Shown: in pieces, positions 17,650-25,817 of the stretch
Position numbering within the stretch: position 1 is the stretch's first letter
Layout: every line of letters starts with the position of its first letter
Source of the DNA: PFJX01 sp040757575
GTDB taxonomy: Bacteria > Pseudomonadota > Gammaproteobacteria > Burkholderiales > Thiobacillaceae
Direction: 5' to 3'
Length of the DNA stretch: 64,000 nt
NCBI GenBank assembly: GCA_040757575.1
Contig: JBFLXA010000013.1
Coordinates: 1-64,000 of the forward strand
Made by a program: the position numbers and the translations under genes
The notes under the pieces: model-generated
What the model was told of the DNA's origin: nothing
Database searches by the model: none
Seen by the model: the letters and a program-made list of their open reading frames with translations, nothing else

Positions 17650-18007
17650 ACTTGCCCTCGCCGCACTTGCCTTCCTTGGCCTTGGCACCACCACACTTGC
17701 CCTCGCCGCACTTGCCTTCCTTGGCCTTGGCGCCGCCGCACTTGCCTTCGCCGCACTTGCCTTCCTTGGCCTTGGCACCACCGCATTTGCCTTCCTTGGC
17801 CTTGGCACCGCCACACTTGCCTTCACCGCACTTGCCTTCCTTGGCCTTGGCGCCACCGCACTTGCCCTCCATGGCCACCATGTAGCCCTTTTCAAGGGAC
17901 TGGGCGGCAAAGGGGCTTTCGCTTGCAGCGATGGGCGCAGAAGCCAGGGAAGCAGCCAGGGCGGAACCCAGGGCCAGGGTCAGGGCGGTATGTTGTTTGC
18001 GTTTCAT
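17633..18007 (-). CDS. hvfA: HvfA: secreted copper-binding RiPP precursor with ten EGKCG motifs
   Basis: A 124-residue precursor with a signal peptide (MKRKQHTALTLALGSALAA, cleavage near IAA-SES). From residue 47 to the end it is built of EGKCG motifs spaced by GAKAK: ten EGKCG copies, singly or in pairs, ending GKK. In related hvf/bufferin systems these cysteines are modified by the MNIO HvfB with HvfC, and the product binds copper in the periplasm. The ATG at 18005-18007 is preferred to the one at 18013 because the site GAGAGG lies 8 bases upstream. No DoxX-type fourth gene follows. Confidence 0.9.
   Translation of the reverse strand: MKRKQHTALTLALGSALAASLASAPIAASESPFAAQSLEKGYMVAMEGKCGGAKAKEGKCGEGKCGGAKAKEGKCGGAKAKEGKCGEGKCGGAKAKEGKCGEGKCGGAKAKEGKCGEGKCGGKK
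17636..17869 (-). repeat. In-frame EGKCG/GAKAK coding repeats of hvfA
   Basis: The last 78 codons of hvfA consist of a 15-base EGKCG unit and a 15-base GAKAK spacer in the order 1, 2, 1, 2, 2, 2 EGKCG units per spacer. The units are nearly identical at the base level, so the number of repeats can change by slippage or by short-read misassembly. The repeats have no palindromic structure. Confidence 0.9.
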
Positions 18008-18105
18008 GGTCATATCCTCTCGGGGTGATTGATGATCTTTTCTGGCACGAGGCCCGGTTGAGCGGCATTTTTTCCACCCTTCCACCGGATGCCTCGGCTG
18101 GTTGC

Positions 18106-18134
18106 AATGTAGGGACCCCACTCTCCCCCGGCAA
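18106..18134 (-). promoter_or_regulatory. Candidate sigma-70 promoter for hvfABC
   Basis: On the minus strand TTGCCG (18129-18134) is followed after 17 bases by TACATT (18106-18111). Each hexamer matches 4 of 6 consensus bases. The spacing and distance to hvfA (about 100 bases) fit. No copper-responsive operator was recognised. Confidence 0.4.
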
Positions 18135-18181
18135 GTAAATTTTCGTTTAGGAATTAATGGGATAGAGATGTCCTGAGTGAG

Positions 18182-18209
18182 CTTGAATGTTCCCCGGAAA
18201 GGTCCATAT
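18182..18209 (+). promoter_or_regulatory. Sigma-32 type heat-shock promoter for hsp20
   Basis: CTTGAA at 18182-18187 is a full match to the core of the RpoH -35 element, and GTCCATAT at 18202-18209 matches 6 of 8 bases of CCCCATNT, with 14 bases between. It lies about 50 bases upstream of the hsp20 start, as expected for a heat-shock promoter. Confidence 0.7.
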
Positions 18210-18259
18210 TGAAGTCAGAGGGGCATGTTCCCCAAGGACGATTCCGAAAGGAGGACATC

Positions 18260-18694
18260 ATGAGCAGCATTGTCAGACGTGATCCCTTCGCCATGGATGA
18301 ATTGTTCGACGATCTCATGAAAGGGTACTGGGTGCGGCCCATGCAGTGGCCGAAGGAAATGCCCGACATGCAGTCCATCCGTATGGACATGAAGGAAAAC
18401 GAAACCGCCTACACCATCCACGCCGAAATGCCTGGCGTGAAGAGAGAGGACATCCACGTCACCATGGAAGGCAACCGGGTTTCCATTACGGCCGAAGTGA
18501 AGAAGGACCGCGAAGAGAAAGAAGGCGAGAAAGTCCTGCGCAGTGAGCGTTATTACGGGAAGGTGTCGCGCAATTTCGTGCTGGAGCACGAAGTGGACGA
18601 GGCGGGCGCCAATGCTCATTTCAGCGATGGCGTGCTGGAACTGGTTTTGCCCAAGAAAGCCATGGCGGCCCAGCGCAAGCTCGAAATCCACTGA
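18260..18694 (+). CDS. Small heat-shock protein, Hsp20/alpha-crystallin family
   Basis: An ATP-independent holdase chaperone of 144 residues. The alpha-crystallin domain starts at IRMDMKENETAYTIHAEMPG and ends with the A-x-x-x-G-V-L motif AHFSDGVLELVLPKK. The C-terminal tail AAQRKLEIH lacks a clear I-x-I anchor motif. The ATG at 18260 has a perfect site (AAAGGAGG) and follows a sigma-32 type promoter. A strong terminator follows, so the gene is its own heat-inducible unit. Confidence 0.93.
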   Translation: MSSIVRRDPFAMDELFDDLMKGYWVRPMQWPKEMPDMQSIRMDMKENETAYTIHAEMPGVKREDIHVTMEGNRVSITAEVKKDREEKEGEKVLRSERYYGKVSRNFVLEHEVDEAGANAHFSDGVLELVLPKKAMAAQRKLEIH

Positions 18695-18713
18695 TTTCCC
18701 CCTGATTCCGGAA

Positions 18714-18735
18714 GGGCGGCACCGCCGCCCTTTTT
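18714..18735 (+). terminator. Rho-independent terminator after hsp20
   Basis: A 7-bp GC stem (GGGCGGC / GCCGCCC, loop ACC, 18714-18730) is followed directly by TTTTTATT. It lies 20 bases beyond the hsp20 stop. Confidence 0.9.
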
Positions 18736-18797
18736 ATTGACGCCGGCTGGCCCGCCGGGCGGTAAAATCGCCCCGTTTTTCGCCTCGGAAGCCTGCC

Positions 18798-19685
18798 ATG
18801 TCCCCAGTCGATCTGCCTCCCACCACCAAAGCCCGGGTCATCGCCGAAGCCCTGCCCTACATCCAGCGCTTCTGGGACAAGACCGTGGTCATCAAATACG
18901 GCGGCAACGCCATGACCGACCCCGCCCTTAAGGCGGCCTTCGCCCGGGACGTGGTGTTGCTGAAGCTGGTGGGCCTAAACCCGGTGGTGGTCCATGGCGG
19001 TGGCCCCCAGATCGAAGACCTGCTCAAGCGGGTGGGCAAGAAGGGGGAGTTCATCCAGGGCATGCGGGTCACCGATTCAGAGACCATGGAACTGGTGGAA
19101 ATGGTGCTGGGGGGCCAGGTGAACAAGGATGTGGTGAACCTCATCAACGGTGCTGGCGGCAAGGCCGTGGGCCTGACGGGCAAGGACGGCCGATTCATCC
19201 GGGCCCGGAAACTGATGATGGAATCCAGGGACAAGCCCGGCGATCTCATCGACATCGGTCAGGTGGGCGAAATCACCAAGATCGACCCCTCCCTCATCGC
19301 CTTCCTTGATTCCGGCGACTTCATCCCCGTCATCGCCCCCATCGGCGTGGGCGAGGAAGGGGAAACCTACAACATCAACGCCGATGTGGTGGCGGGCAAG
19401 CTGGCAGAAGTCCTGAAAGCCGAAAAACTGGTGCTGCTCACCAACACCCCCGGCGTGCTGGACAAGGACGGCAACCTGCTCACCGGCCTCACACCCCGCA
19501 AGATCGACGAACTGGTGGCGGACGGCACCCTATCCGGCGGCATGTTGCCCAAGATCGGTTCCGCCCTGGATGCGGCCAAGAGCGGCGTTCCCAACGTCCA
19601 CATCATCGATGGCCGGGTGGAACACGCCCTGCTGCTGGAAATCATGACCGACCAGGGGGTGGGCACCCTGATCAGGTCGTCCTGA
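18798..19685 (+). CDS. argB: Acetylglutamate kinase
   Basis: ArgB phosphorylates N-acetylglutamate, the second step of arginine synthesis, and is often the feedback-controlled step. The 295-residue protein has the kinase motifs TVVIKYGGNAM, VVVHGGGPQIEDLL, NINADVVAGKLAEVL and LTNTPGVLDKDGNLL. The N-terminal extension before VVIKYGGN carries the helix found in arginine-sensitive hexameric enzymes. It is a single gene here; its end overlaps the next, convergent gene by 14 bases. Confidence 0.97.
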   Translation: MSPVDLPPTTKARVIAEALPYIQRFWDKTVVIKYGGNAMTDPALKAAFARDVVLLKLVGLNPVVVHGGGPQIEDLLKRVGKKGEFIQGMRVTDSETMELVEMVLGGQVNKDVVNLINGAGGKAVGLTGKDGRFIRARKLMMESRDKPGDLIDIGQVGEITKIDPSLIAFLDSGDFIPVIAPIGVGEEGETYNINADVVAGKLAEVLKAEKLVLLTNTPGVLDKDGNLLTGLTPRKIDELVADGTLSGGMLPKIGSALDAAKSGVPNVHIIDGRVEHALLLEIMTDQGVGTLIRSS

Positions 19686-20742
19686 GGGACTCCGGTTCCA
19701 GCAGGGCCTCGATGGCATTGCCCACCGAGTCCCCCTGGCGCCGGTGCAGGGCCAGGAAGGCCATGGCCTGGTCCAGCCAGCGCTGCCGCCCACTGGCGAC
19801 TACCAGCCGTAAGGGCAACAGGTCCCCGGTTTCCAGCCACTCCTCATAGGCCACCGCCAACTCCGGAAACAGCTTTCGGCGCATGCCGGTGAAGTTGGCG
19901 AAATAGAAGTGGATCACCGCCGGGTCGGCCTGCTCCAGGATGCCAGGCAGGGTGGACAAGCAATCCGCATACAGGTCCCGCACCGCCCGGGCCATGATCT
20001 CCGCCCGGCTTCGCAGCACATCCGCCAGCAGGGCCGACCAGGCCTCCCCCAGTTCACTGCCCACCCGGGCCTCCCCGAGTTCGTGGAGGATGACCGACTC
20101 CGTCTCGGCTTCCGTCATGGCCGCCAGGGCCGCTTCCGGGTCGCCGACAAAGTCGTAGCTCGCCAGGGCCCGGCCCAGGGCGGCGTTGCGCTTGTTCCAG
20201 GTCCATTCCTCATAACGCTCCCAGAGCCAGCGGCGCAGGGCTTCTGTGCGCACGAAGATGCTGTCGTTGAGCAGCATGCCAGGGGGCGCGTCCAGGTCCC
20301 GGGCGTATTCGCAGTCGGATACGTAGATATGAAAACCGTGCCGATCCTCCTGACGTGCCAGTTCCGCCAGGAAAAAATGGGGCTTGCAGGCGCGACCATA
20401 GCCACCGGAATAGATGTATCCACGGGGCGCCAGGGCCCCGTTGATGGCGTCCACCTCGAAGGGGTCCACCGCCCCGCCCGGCAGGGGAAGCGGGACGTAG
20501 GAGGCGGCCTCCACCCCTTCCCAGAGCTTCTCCCGCTCGCTCATCCAGTCGCCGATGGCTGACTTGGACAAGGCCCCGGTGAAGGGCAACTGGTTCTCCC
20601 AGCGATACAGTTCCCGCATCTTCAATAGAAAGGTGCACATCGTCAGATCGCCGGCAAACTGGGCATCGGAGATGTGACAATTGGCCTGCACGGCACTGAC
20701 GACAGGACCTAGGTTGAGTTCTGGCTTGAAGGCGGCCCCCAC
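19672..20742 (-). CDS. Uncharacterised protein, possibly Sfum_1244 family
   Basis: A 356-residue soluble protein that I do not recognise by domain. It may belong to the group named Sfum_1244 family in betaproteobacterial genomes; this is from memory and unverified. Visible segments include RELYRWENQLPFTGALSKSAI (in part), IYVSDCEYARDLDAPPGML and AMTEAETESVILHELGEARVG. The last contains HELGEA but is not a typical zinc-protease motif. The GTG at 20740-20742 is the preferred start because AAGGAG lies 6 bases before it; the TTG two codons upstream would sit on the ribosome site itself. Confidence 0.6.
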   Translation of the reverse strand: MGAAFKPELNLGPVVSAVQANCHISDAQFAGDLTMCTFLLKMRELYRWENQLPFTGALSKSAIGDWMSEREKLWEGVEAASYVPLPLPGGAVDPFEVDAINGALAPRGYIYSGGYGRACKPHFFLAELARQEDRHGFHIYVSDCEYARDLDAPPGMLLNDSIFVRTEALRRWLWERYEEWTWNKRNAALGRALASYDFVGDPEAALAAMTEAETESVILHELGEARVGSELGEAWSALLADVLRSRAEIMARAVRDLYADCLSTLPGILEQADPAVIHFYFANFTGMRRKLFPELAVAYEEWLETGDLLPLRLVVASGRQRWLDQAMAFLALHRRQGDSVGNAIEALLEPESLRTT

Positions 20743-20911
20743 GATCAACTCCTTGAGTAGTTGAGTGATTTTGTCGGATTATGCGCCGGCCATTTTTGAA
20801 GAGGAATAGGCAGGTGAGATATAGGCTGAGTAACACGTATGTTGCTTCGATAATCGGCGCCATTCCCTCGCAGATACTTGGATTCTCAGCTGTCTATTGA
20901 TTTGGCTAAAT

Positions 20912-20941
20912 TGAACCGCCCCCGGGTTTTGAGGCGGTTCA
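20912..20941 (-). terminator. Hairpin downstream of the exported three-gene operon
   Basis: A 9-bp perfect stem (TGAACCGCC 20912-20920 / GGCGGTTCA 20933-20941) with a 12-base loop lies about 65 bases beyond the stop at 21007 on the minus strand. After the stem the minus strand reads ATTTAG, a weak T tract. It may be a terminator. The rest of 20743-21006 shows no gene. Confidence 0.4.
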
Positions 20942-21006
20942 GCCTGCAGTTCCAGGGGGGGGAACCGAGCCAACGGTGCACAGGGCATACATTTCCCGCC
21001 TGGTCA

Positions 21007-23196
21007 TCATTTCGCCCCAGGCTGTTGAGTGAATGCGTGCCTGTACCAAGCCTCGGCGCGGTAATCCCCCTTTCCTTTGGCAAGAACGCATTCGATATAG
21101 CCAGGGTAGGTTTTGTCGCGGCTTTTCCCGAATACCGTCCAGCCGCCATTCTCGGTATTTGCGTAGATCTCTATGTCCCAGCGCGCATTCGTCGCTTTGA
21201 TGCCAGTCGCAAGCTGCTTGAGCGTTTTCAGCGTTATGTCGTAATTAGCGGAGCAGAACGGGCTCACACGTAATCCCAGCGCGTCCACACCGTCGTTCGG
21301 GTCGAAGACCGCCGTTCCGCTCCAATGCACGTTCAACTGCGCGCAAGGTGCCTCTTTGCCTCGCGGGCATTCGAAAAACAGGCTGCTTTCGATACGCTTG
21401 TCGATGCGGAAATCCCAATCCATATGCCTGTCGCCGTACCAGATGTTCGATGGTGTGCCCAGGATGCGGATGATTTCTTCCTGAGCCAGCGGCATGAACT
21501 TCAACAGGTACTCTCCAGGCGCACGGGCCGCGACGAATCGCGCCCCATCGGTGCCCGAAACCTTGAAACCATCGATCAAGCCGTTGTCTTTCCGGTAGCC
21601 GACTACGAACTGCCCGCTCGCCCATACGAGCTTGGTGGAAGCGGTTGCGTCGTCAATGCTTTCTGGCTTGCCAAAAAGCCTGATGGCTTCCTGATACGGC
21701 GCGCCGTAGCGCAGACCGGCGAAGACCCAGGGCGAGTTGTCCAGATTCCGGTTCCGTTCGGTCGCCGTTGGGGCGTTTTCGCACGCCGTGCCCTCACAGT
21801 AGGGTTTGGCGTACACCGGGCGTTCAAGCGCGGCACCGGCCTCCGCGATGCCCGCTTTCGCCGCTTCGGCGAGCAGCTCGCGACCGCGCGCAAGGTCCTG
21901 CGCGATGCCTTGCCCGTGGAGCAGGCGCTCGCCCGCGAGATACCTGGAATACGCATCGCCGCGCCCTGCGGCCAGGAGGAACATGCGCGTCGCCGCGTTC
22001 AGGTCTTTCGGCCCGCCGCGACCGTGCTCGTGCATGAAGCCGCGCAGGTAATACGCGTAGGGGTCGTCGTGCACAATGCCTGTTTCCAGCGCTTGCGCCG
22101 CCGCATGATCGCTCTCGGCGGTCTTGTCGTCGAGCAAGAGATTGGCCCATTGCGCATGAGCCGGTTCGGAGCCGGCGTCGGCGGCGCGCCGGAACCAGCG
22201 CCGAGCTTCTGCGAGGTCTTTCCGGGCGCCCAACCCGTCGCGATGCGCGAAGCCCAGCAGCAGCATGGCGGCGGGCGCGCCGGCATCCGCCGCGCGGCGG
22301 GCGATGGGCACCGCGCGCGCCGGGTCGGCGCGCACGCCCGTGCCGTGGTAATAGATATACGCAGCGACGCTTCCGGCGCGCGGGACGCCACGACTGATCG
22401 CTGCCTCGGCTTCCCGGATCGCAAGCGGCCCGTCGGCTGCCATGCCCCAACCGTTGCCGGCCAGCCTCGCCAGCAGGTAATTCCCCAGCCCCTTGCCCTC
22501 CCCGCCCAGTTTGCGGGCATAGGCCACCAGCGATTCTTCTTCGGCGATGGTGCCGAGATCGTTGCGTTTCAGCCGGGGGATATGCTCGCCGAGCCTGGCG
22601 TAGGTGCGTTCGCGCAGGTCAGCCGGGATGCGCCTGGTCGCGGCGAGCGTCAACGACGCCTCGGTCTTGCGCACGGCCAGATCCTTGAAAAACTTGAGCA
22701 CGCGCGCTTCGTCGGAGGTGTCCAGCGTATAGCCGCCGACGAGGCTGGGGGGCTTCGCGGCGATGCCGTGCGCCTTTGCCAACGCGAGCGTCGAGGATTG
22801 GCTCATCGGTTCGAGCACCTGGAAGCGTCCCGATTCAATCCGTACCAGCGCGTAGCCTTGTTTCGAGTCTTCGCCAATCCGTTTCCAGAACAGCGCGTGG
22901 TGTGCGCCGCCCAGCGGCAGGAAGAGCGCGTGCGCGGGGGCAAGCGCCATATCCTCGCCTTCCGGCATGACGAGGTAGTGTTCGACGACGTACTGCGCAG
23001 CCCCGGTCTTGACGAAACGCAGGGTGATTTCCCCGCCCTTCTTCGGGTCGGCTACGCCCTTGAACATAGCGCCGTCGGCGAGCGGCGCGGTGGCACCGGC
23101 GTGCTTGGGCCGATAGTCTTCGGGCAGCTCGAAGCGTTCGAGAACGCAGCCGGCGAGCAGCCACGGCAACAGCACTATCGGCAACCAGTTTTTCAT
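21007..23196 (-). CDS. Sel1-repeat lipoprotein of unknown role
   Basis: A 729-residue exported lipoprotein. The N-terminus MKNWLPIVLLPWLLAGCVLE has a clear lipobox (LAGC). The middle part (about residues 230-470) contains Sel1-like alpha-helical repeats such as GSVAAYIYYHGTGVRADPARA and ARRWFRRAADAGSEPAHA. The C-terminal 230 residues form a separate domain (WVFAGLRYGAPYQEAIRLFG, ECPRGKEAPCAQLNVHW) that I do not recognise. It overlaps the upstream gene by 4 bases (ATGA). Codon use (many GCG and CGC) differs from flanking core genes, suggesting transfer. It could serve in envelope assembly or interbacterial competition; this is not shown. Confidence 0.75.
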   Translation of the reverse strand: MKNWLPIVLLPWLLAGCVLERFELPEDYRPKHAGATAPLADGAMFKGVADPKKGGEITLRFVKTGAAQYVVEHYLVMPEGEDMALAPAHALFLPLGGAHHALFWKRIGEDSKQGYALVRIESGRFQVLEPMSQSSTLALAKAHGIAAKPPSLVGGYTLDTSDEARVLKFFKDLAVRKTEASLTLAATRRIPADLRERTYARLGEHIPRLKRNDLGTIAEEESLVAYARKLGGEGKGLGNYLLARLAGNGWGMAADGPLAIREAEAAISRGVPRAGSVAAYIYYHGTGVRADPARAVPIARRAADAGAPAAMLLLGFAHRDGLGARKDLAEARRWFRRAADAGSEPAHAQWANLLLDDKTAESDHAAAQALETGIVHDDPYAYYLRGFMHEHGRGGPKDLNAATRMFLLAAGRGDAYSRYLAGERLLHGQGIAQDLARGRELLAEAAKAGIAEAGAALERPVYAKPYCEGTACENAPTATERNRNLDNSPWVFAGLRYGAPYQEAIRLFGKPESIDDATASTKLVWASGQFVVGYRKDNGLIDGFKVSGTDGARFVAARAPGEYLLKFMPLAQEEIIRILGTPSNIWYGDRHMDWDFRIDKRIESSLFFECPRGKEAPCAQLNVHWSGTAVFDPNDGVDALGLRVSPFCSANYDITLKTLKQLATGIKATNARWDIEIYANTENGGWTVFGKSRDKTYPGYIECVLAKGKGDYRAEAWYRHAFTQQPGAK

Positions 23197-25328
23197 CGTG
23201 GGTTCCCCTCGCAGGCCACGGCTTCGCTGCCCCACTGGTGGGCGTAGAGCCGGTCTCTACAGCTCGTGTCGTAAAAGTCGATCTCGCCCCAGGCGGTGCG
23301 GTAGCGGCAGGCGCGCGCGCCAGGCGTGAGGCGTTCGGGTGCGGCGCGCTCGGACACGAGGCAGGCGGTGACGCGCGGTCGCGCACTCTGGCCGCGACGC
23401 CATTGCGCGATGCCTTCCTCGTGCGGCCCGCAGGTGTCACCACCGAACTGATTGAACCAGGCGTTCTTCCCGACGAAGGCGCTCGCCCGCGTGGCGTCCA
23501 GCACGGCGGCATTGCGAAAGCGCGTGGCGTCCTGCGATATCGCCGAGAACTGGCGCACGTAACAGCCACACCAGGCGTCGGCGACGCCGTCGCCGGCCTG
23601 CTGGCGGCAGTTGTCGAACAGCGCCGTCAGTTCGCGCCGGCGCGGATGATTCGCCGCCCAGTTCATGCTGCCGCGCGCGGCTTCGTCGAGAAACAGCCAG
23701 CTGACGAGACGCTGGCCGAAGTGCGTGGTGGCGGGGCTGGTGCAGGCGTTCTTCGCCAGCCAGCGGCGGGCGTCGTGCTCGCCGTCCGGCGACGGCGGGG
23801 TGTTACGGCGCGTTTCACGGTCGCGCTCGCATTGTTCGCGTTCGTAGGAAAACGCCGGTTTGTTCTCGCAATTCTCCAGCCCGCCGAAGGTCGCGGCGAG
23901 GTCGATCAGCAACTGCGCCGGATGGCTCGCGCGCGCGCGACTCAGATGATCGGCCAGCTGCGGCGTCACCTCGGCGTAACCCAGATTCGGACACGCCGCG
24001 CCCAGCCGCACGAACAGGGTCACGCCGTAGTCGCGCTCGGCGAACGGCGCATTCGCCCACTCGCGCTGGTGGATCGCTTGCAACACTGCGGGCTTGCGAT
24101 AGCCCCCGAAATCGACGCGCGGCGGGGCGCGTTCCGGCTTGCGTGAGACGATGCGCGAGCTGCTCACCCGGTCGCGGATGGCGTGCGCTTCGAGGCAGAG
24201 GTTCACGGCTTCGCCGCCCTTTTGCTGCGCGTGCAGGCAACGCTCGTAGGCCGGACGCGCGATCTGCTTTTCTTCCAGCGCGCGCTCGATCACCTTTCGC
24301 GTGCAGTAGCCGCGCTCGCTGCGCGCGAGCGGATCGCGGCGCGCGCACTGTTCGTGGGCGCGGCTCTCCCAGTGCTCGTAGCCGGGTTTGACGAGCGCTT
24401 CGGCCAGGTCGCAGCGCGGCGGATCGACGACATTCAAGCCGCAGTCGCGGTCGCCGGGCGTCGCCGCCACCTTCTGCATCCGGCTGGGGATGCGGTTGCG
24501 GTCGGTGAAACTCGCGCTGACTTTGGTTTCGAGTTGGCAATCTCGCGTGTTCAGTCGCCAGATATCCCATGCGCCGCGCTGACCGTTGCGCCGGGATTCC
24601 GGCAGCGTCTCCATGCGCCGCTTCTGGATTTCGGCGGCGCGCTCGCTGCTCGGGCGTTTGACGACGGGCGGCGCGCGGCAGGCGTCGACTTCGGCCTGCG
24701 CGAGCCGCCCTTCGGCCAGCGCGGTGGCGATGATCTTCTCGGCGCAGGCGTCGCGCTCAGCGTTTCCGCCCCGGCAACCATGGCCATCGAAGGCTTCGAG
24801 CCAGTCGCCGTAGGTGCCGGGCGTGCGCACGCGCTCGAAGCCCGCCGGGCCGCGTGCGTCGCGTTCGTGGTCCCAGGTTTGCCGCGCGGCGCGCGCCTCG
24901 TCCGGGCATTCCTGCTGAAATCGGCGGATCGCCGGGTCGGGCCCGCTACGCGACGGTGGCGTGTTTTCCGCGCGCCGCATCGCCGCCGCCCAGTCGCGTT
25001 CGAGTTTTTCGCAGTCGATCAGCGCGCCGACCTGCGGCACGAATTCGGGCTCGGGCCGGGGTTGGCGCGCGACAGGCTGCTCGGACTGACAGCGTGCGGC
25101 GTAGTCGCGGCGCAGCTTGTTGAACTCGACACGGTCCCGGAAACCGCCCGATGCGGCAGCGCGTTCGGCATCGTTGAGTCGCTCTTCGAGGCGTGTGCAT
25201 TCAGGTGTGGCTGATACATTGGCTGGGTTGGCTTGCACGTGCGCAGCTGTGGCAAAAAAGAGGGCGCCCCATGCCCATGCATGACCCGACAGGTGCCGCC
25301 AGAAGGCAGACAGCACAGTCTGATTCAC
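23193..25328 (-). CDS. Large exported Cys-rich protein of unknown function
   Basis: A 711-residue protein that starts at GTG (25326-25328) with a signal peptide (FWRHLSGHAWAWGALFF, cleavage near HVQA). The mature protein repeats helical segments with spaced cysteines, for example ECTRLEERLNDAERA, DCEKLERDWAAAMRRAE and CERDRETRRN, and ends with CRYRTAWGEIDFYDTSC. No known domain is recognised. The start codon overlaps the stop of the upstream small gene (GTGA) and its own stop overlaps the next start (ATGA), so all three genes are translationally coupled. Base composition is rich in GCG/CGC, unlike the neighbours. Confidence 0.65.
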   Translation of the reverse strand: MNQTVLSAFWRHLSGHAWAWGALFFATAAHVQANPANVSATPECTRLEERLNDAERAAASGGFRDRVEFNKLRRDYAARCQSEQPVARQPRPEPEFVPQVGALIDCEKLERDWAAAMRRAENTPPSRSGPDPAIRRFQQECPDEARAARQTWDHERDARGPAGFERVRTPGTYGDWLEAFDGHGCRGGNAERDACAEKIIATALAEGRLAQAEVDACRAPPVVKRPSSERAAEIQKRRMETLPESRRNGQRGAWDIWRLNTRDCQLETKVSASFTDRNRIPSRMQKVAATPGDRDCGLNVVDPPRCDLAEALVKPGYEHWESRAHEQCARRDPLARSERGYCTRKVIERALEEKQIARPAYERCLHAQQKGGEAVNLCLEAHAIRDRVSSSRIVSRKPERAPPRVDFGGYRKPAVLQAIHQREWANAPFAERDYGVTLFVRLGAACPNLGYAEVTPQLADHLSRARASHPAQLLIDLAATFGGLENCENKPAFSYEREQCERDRETRRNTPPSPDGEHDARRWLAKNACTSPATTHFGQRLVSWLFLDEAARGSMNWAANHPRRRELTALFDNCRQQAGDGVADAWCGCYVRQFSAISQDATRFRNAAVLDATRASAFVGKNAWFNQFGGDTCGPHEEGIAQWRRGQSARPRVTACLVSERAAPERLTPGARACRYRTAWGEIDFYDTSCRDRLYAHQWGSEAVACEGNPR

Positions 25329-25531
25329 GGAGCGCGATGCAGAGGTGACGTGGGGGACACAGGAGCACTGACCCTTGGCGAGACTGAAGCCTGATGACCG
25401 AACAAGCCAGGATGTTCGGCGGCGTACAGTACGCGAAAGCGGAAGGATTCCTCGGGTGTAAGCGCGTTGCCGACAGGACTCACCTTGTCCAGGTATGTCT
25501 GAGCGGGCGAGGAAGAGGCTGTATGTTTCAT
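25325..25531 (-). CDS. Small protein, first gene of the exported operon
   Basis: A 68-residue protein, MKHTASSSPAQTYLDKVSPV at the N-terminus, with the segment LTPEESFRFRVLYAAEHPG and a Ser/Pro-rich end. There is no signal peptide or membrane segment, and I do not recognise it. A weak ribosome site (AAGAAG) is 5 bases upstream. Its stop overlaps the start of the 711-residue protein by 4 bases, which is the main reason to believe that it is real. Confidence 0.5.
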   Translation of the reverse strand: MKHTASSSPAQTYLDKVSPVGNALTPEESFRFRVLYAAEHPGLFGHQASVSPRVSAPVSPTSPLHRAP

Positions 25532-25817
25532 GTCGGCTTCTTGTCTATGTCATCACTGTTGTGGGTACTCTAAACAAGAAGAGCCGTGCCATCCACCTCA
25601 CCTGGGTTCGGCTCAGACAGCCAGCGGATCGATATCCAGAGGCCAGCGTGTCACACGCGGGCGGCGAGTCTTCCCATATCGGTTTCTCAGGGGGGATTTG
25701 GGTGGGAAAATTGCAAGGCTTGGGTTTGATTTACGGGCCTAGTCAGGAACCCCCAAACCAACACTAAGCACATAGACTGCGCCGTAAAGTACATCCTTGG
25801 ATTTTGGAGAATCTAGT
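25532..25817. other. Intergenic region without a recognised gene
   Basis: This 286-base stretch separates the exported minus-strand operon from the plus-strand EVE gene. It is less GC-rich than the surroundings. I see no convincing ORF, hairpin terminator or full promoter, although divergent promoters for both sides must lie here. Confidence 0.5.

Noticed and set aside
17636..17869. Short regular repeats that could be taken for a CRISPR array or a VNTR
   Set aside because: The units are in frame and code for EGKCG/GAKAK of hvfA. There are no unique spacers of constant length.
16759..17910. Longer hvfB frame starting at an ATG at 17910
   Set aside because: The extra N-terminus is only an out-of-frame reading of the hvfA repeats (Ala/Lys/Ser-rich) and has no counterpart in DUF692 proteins.
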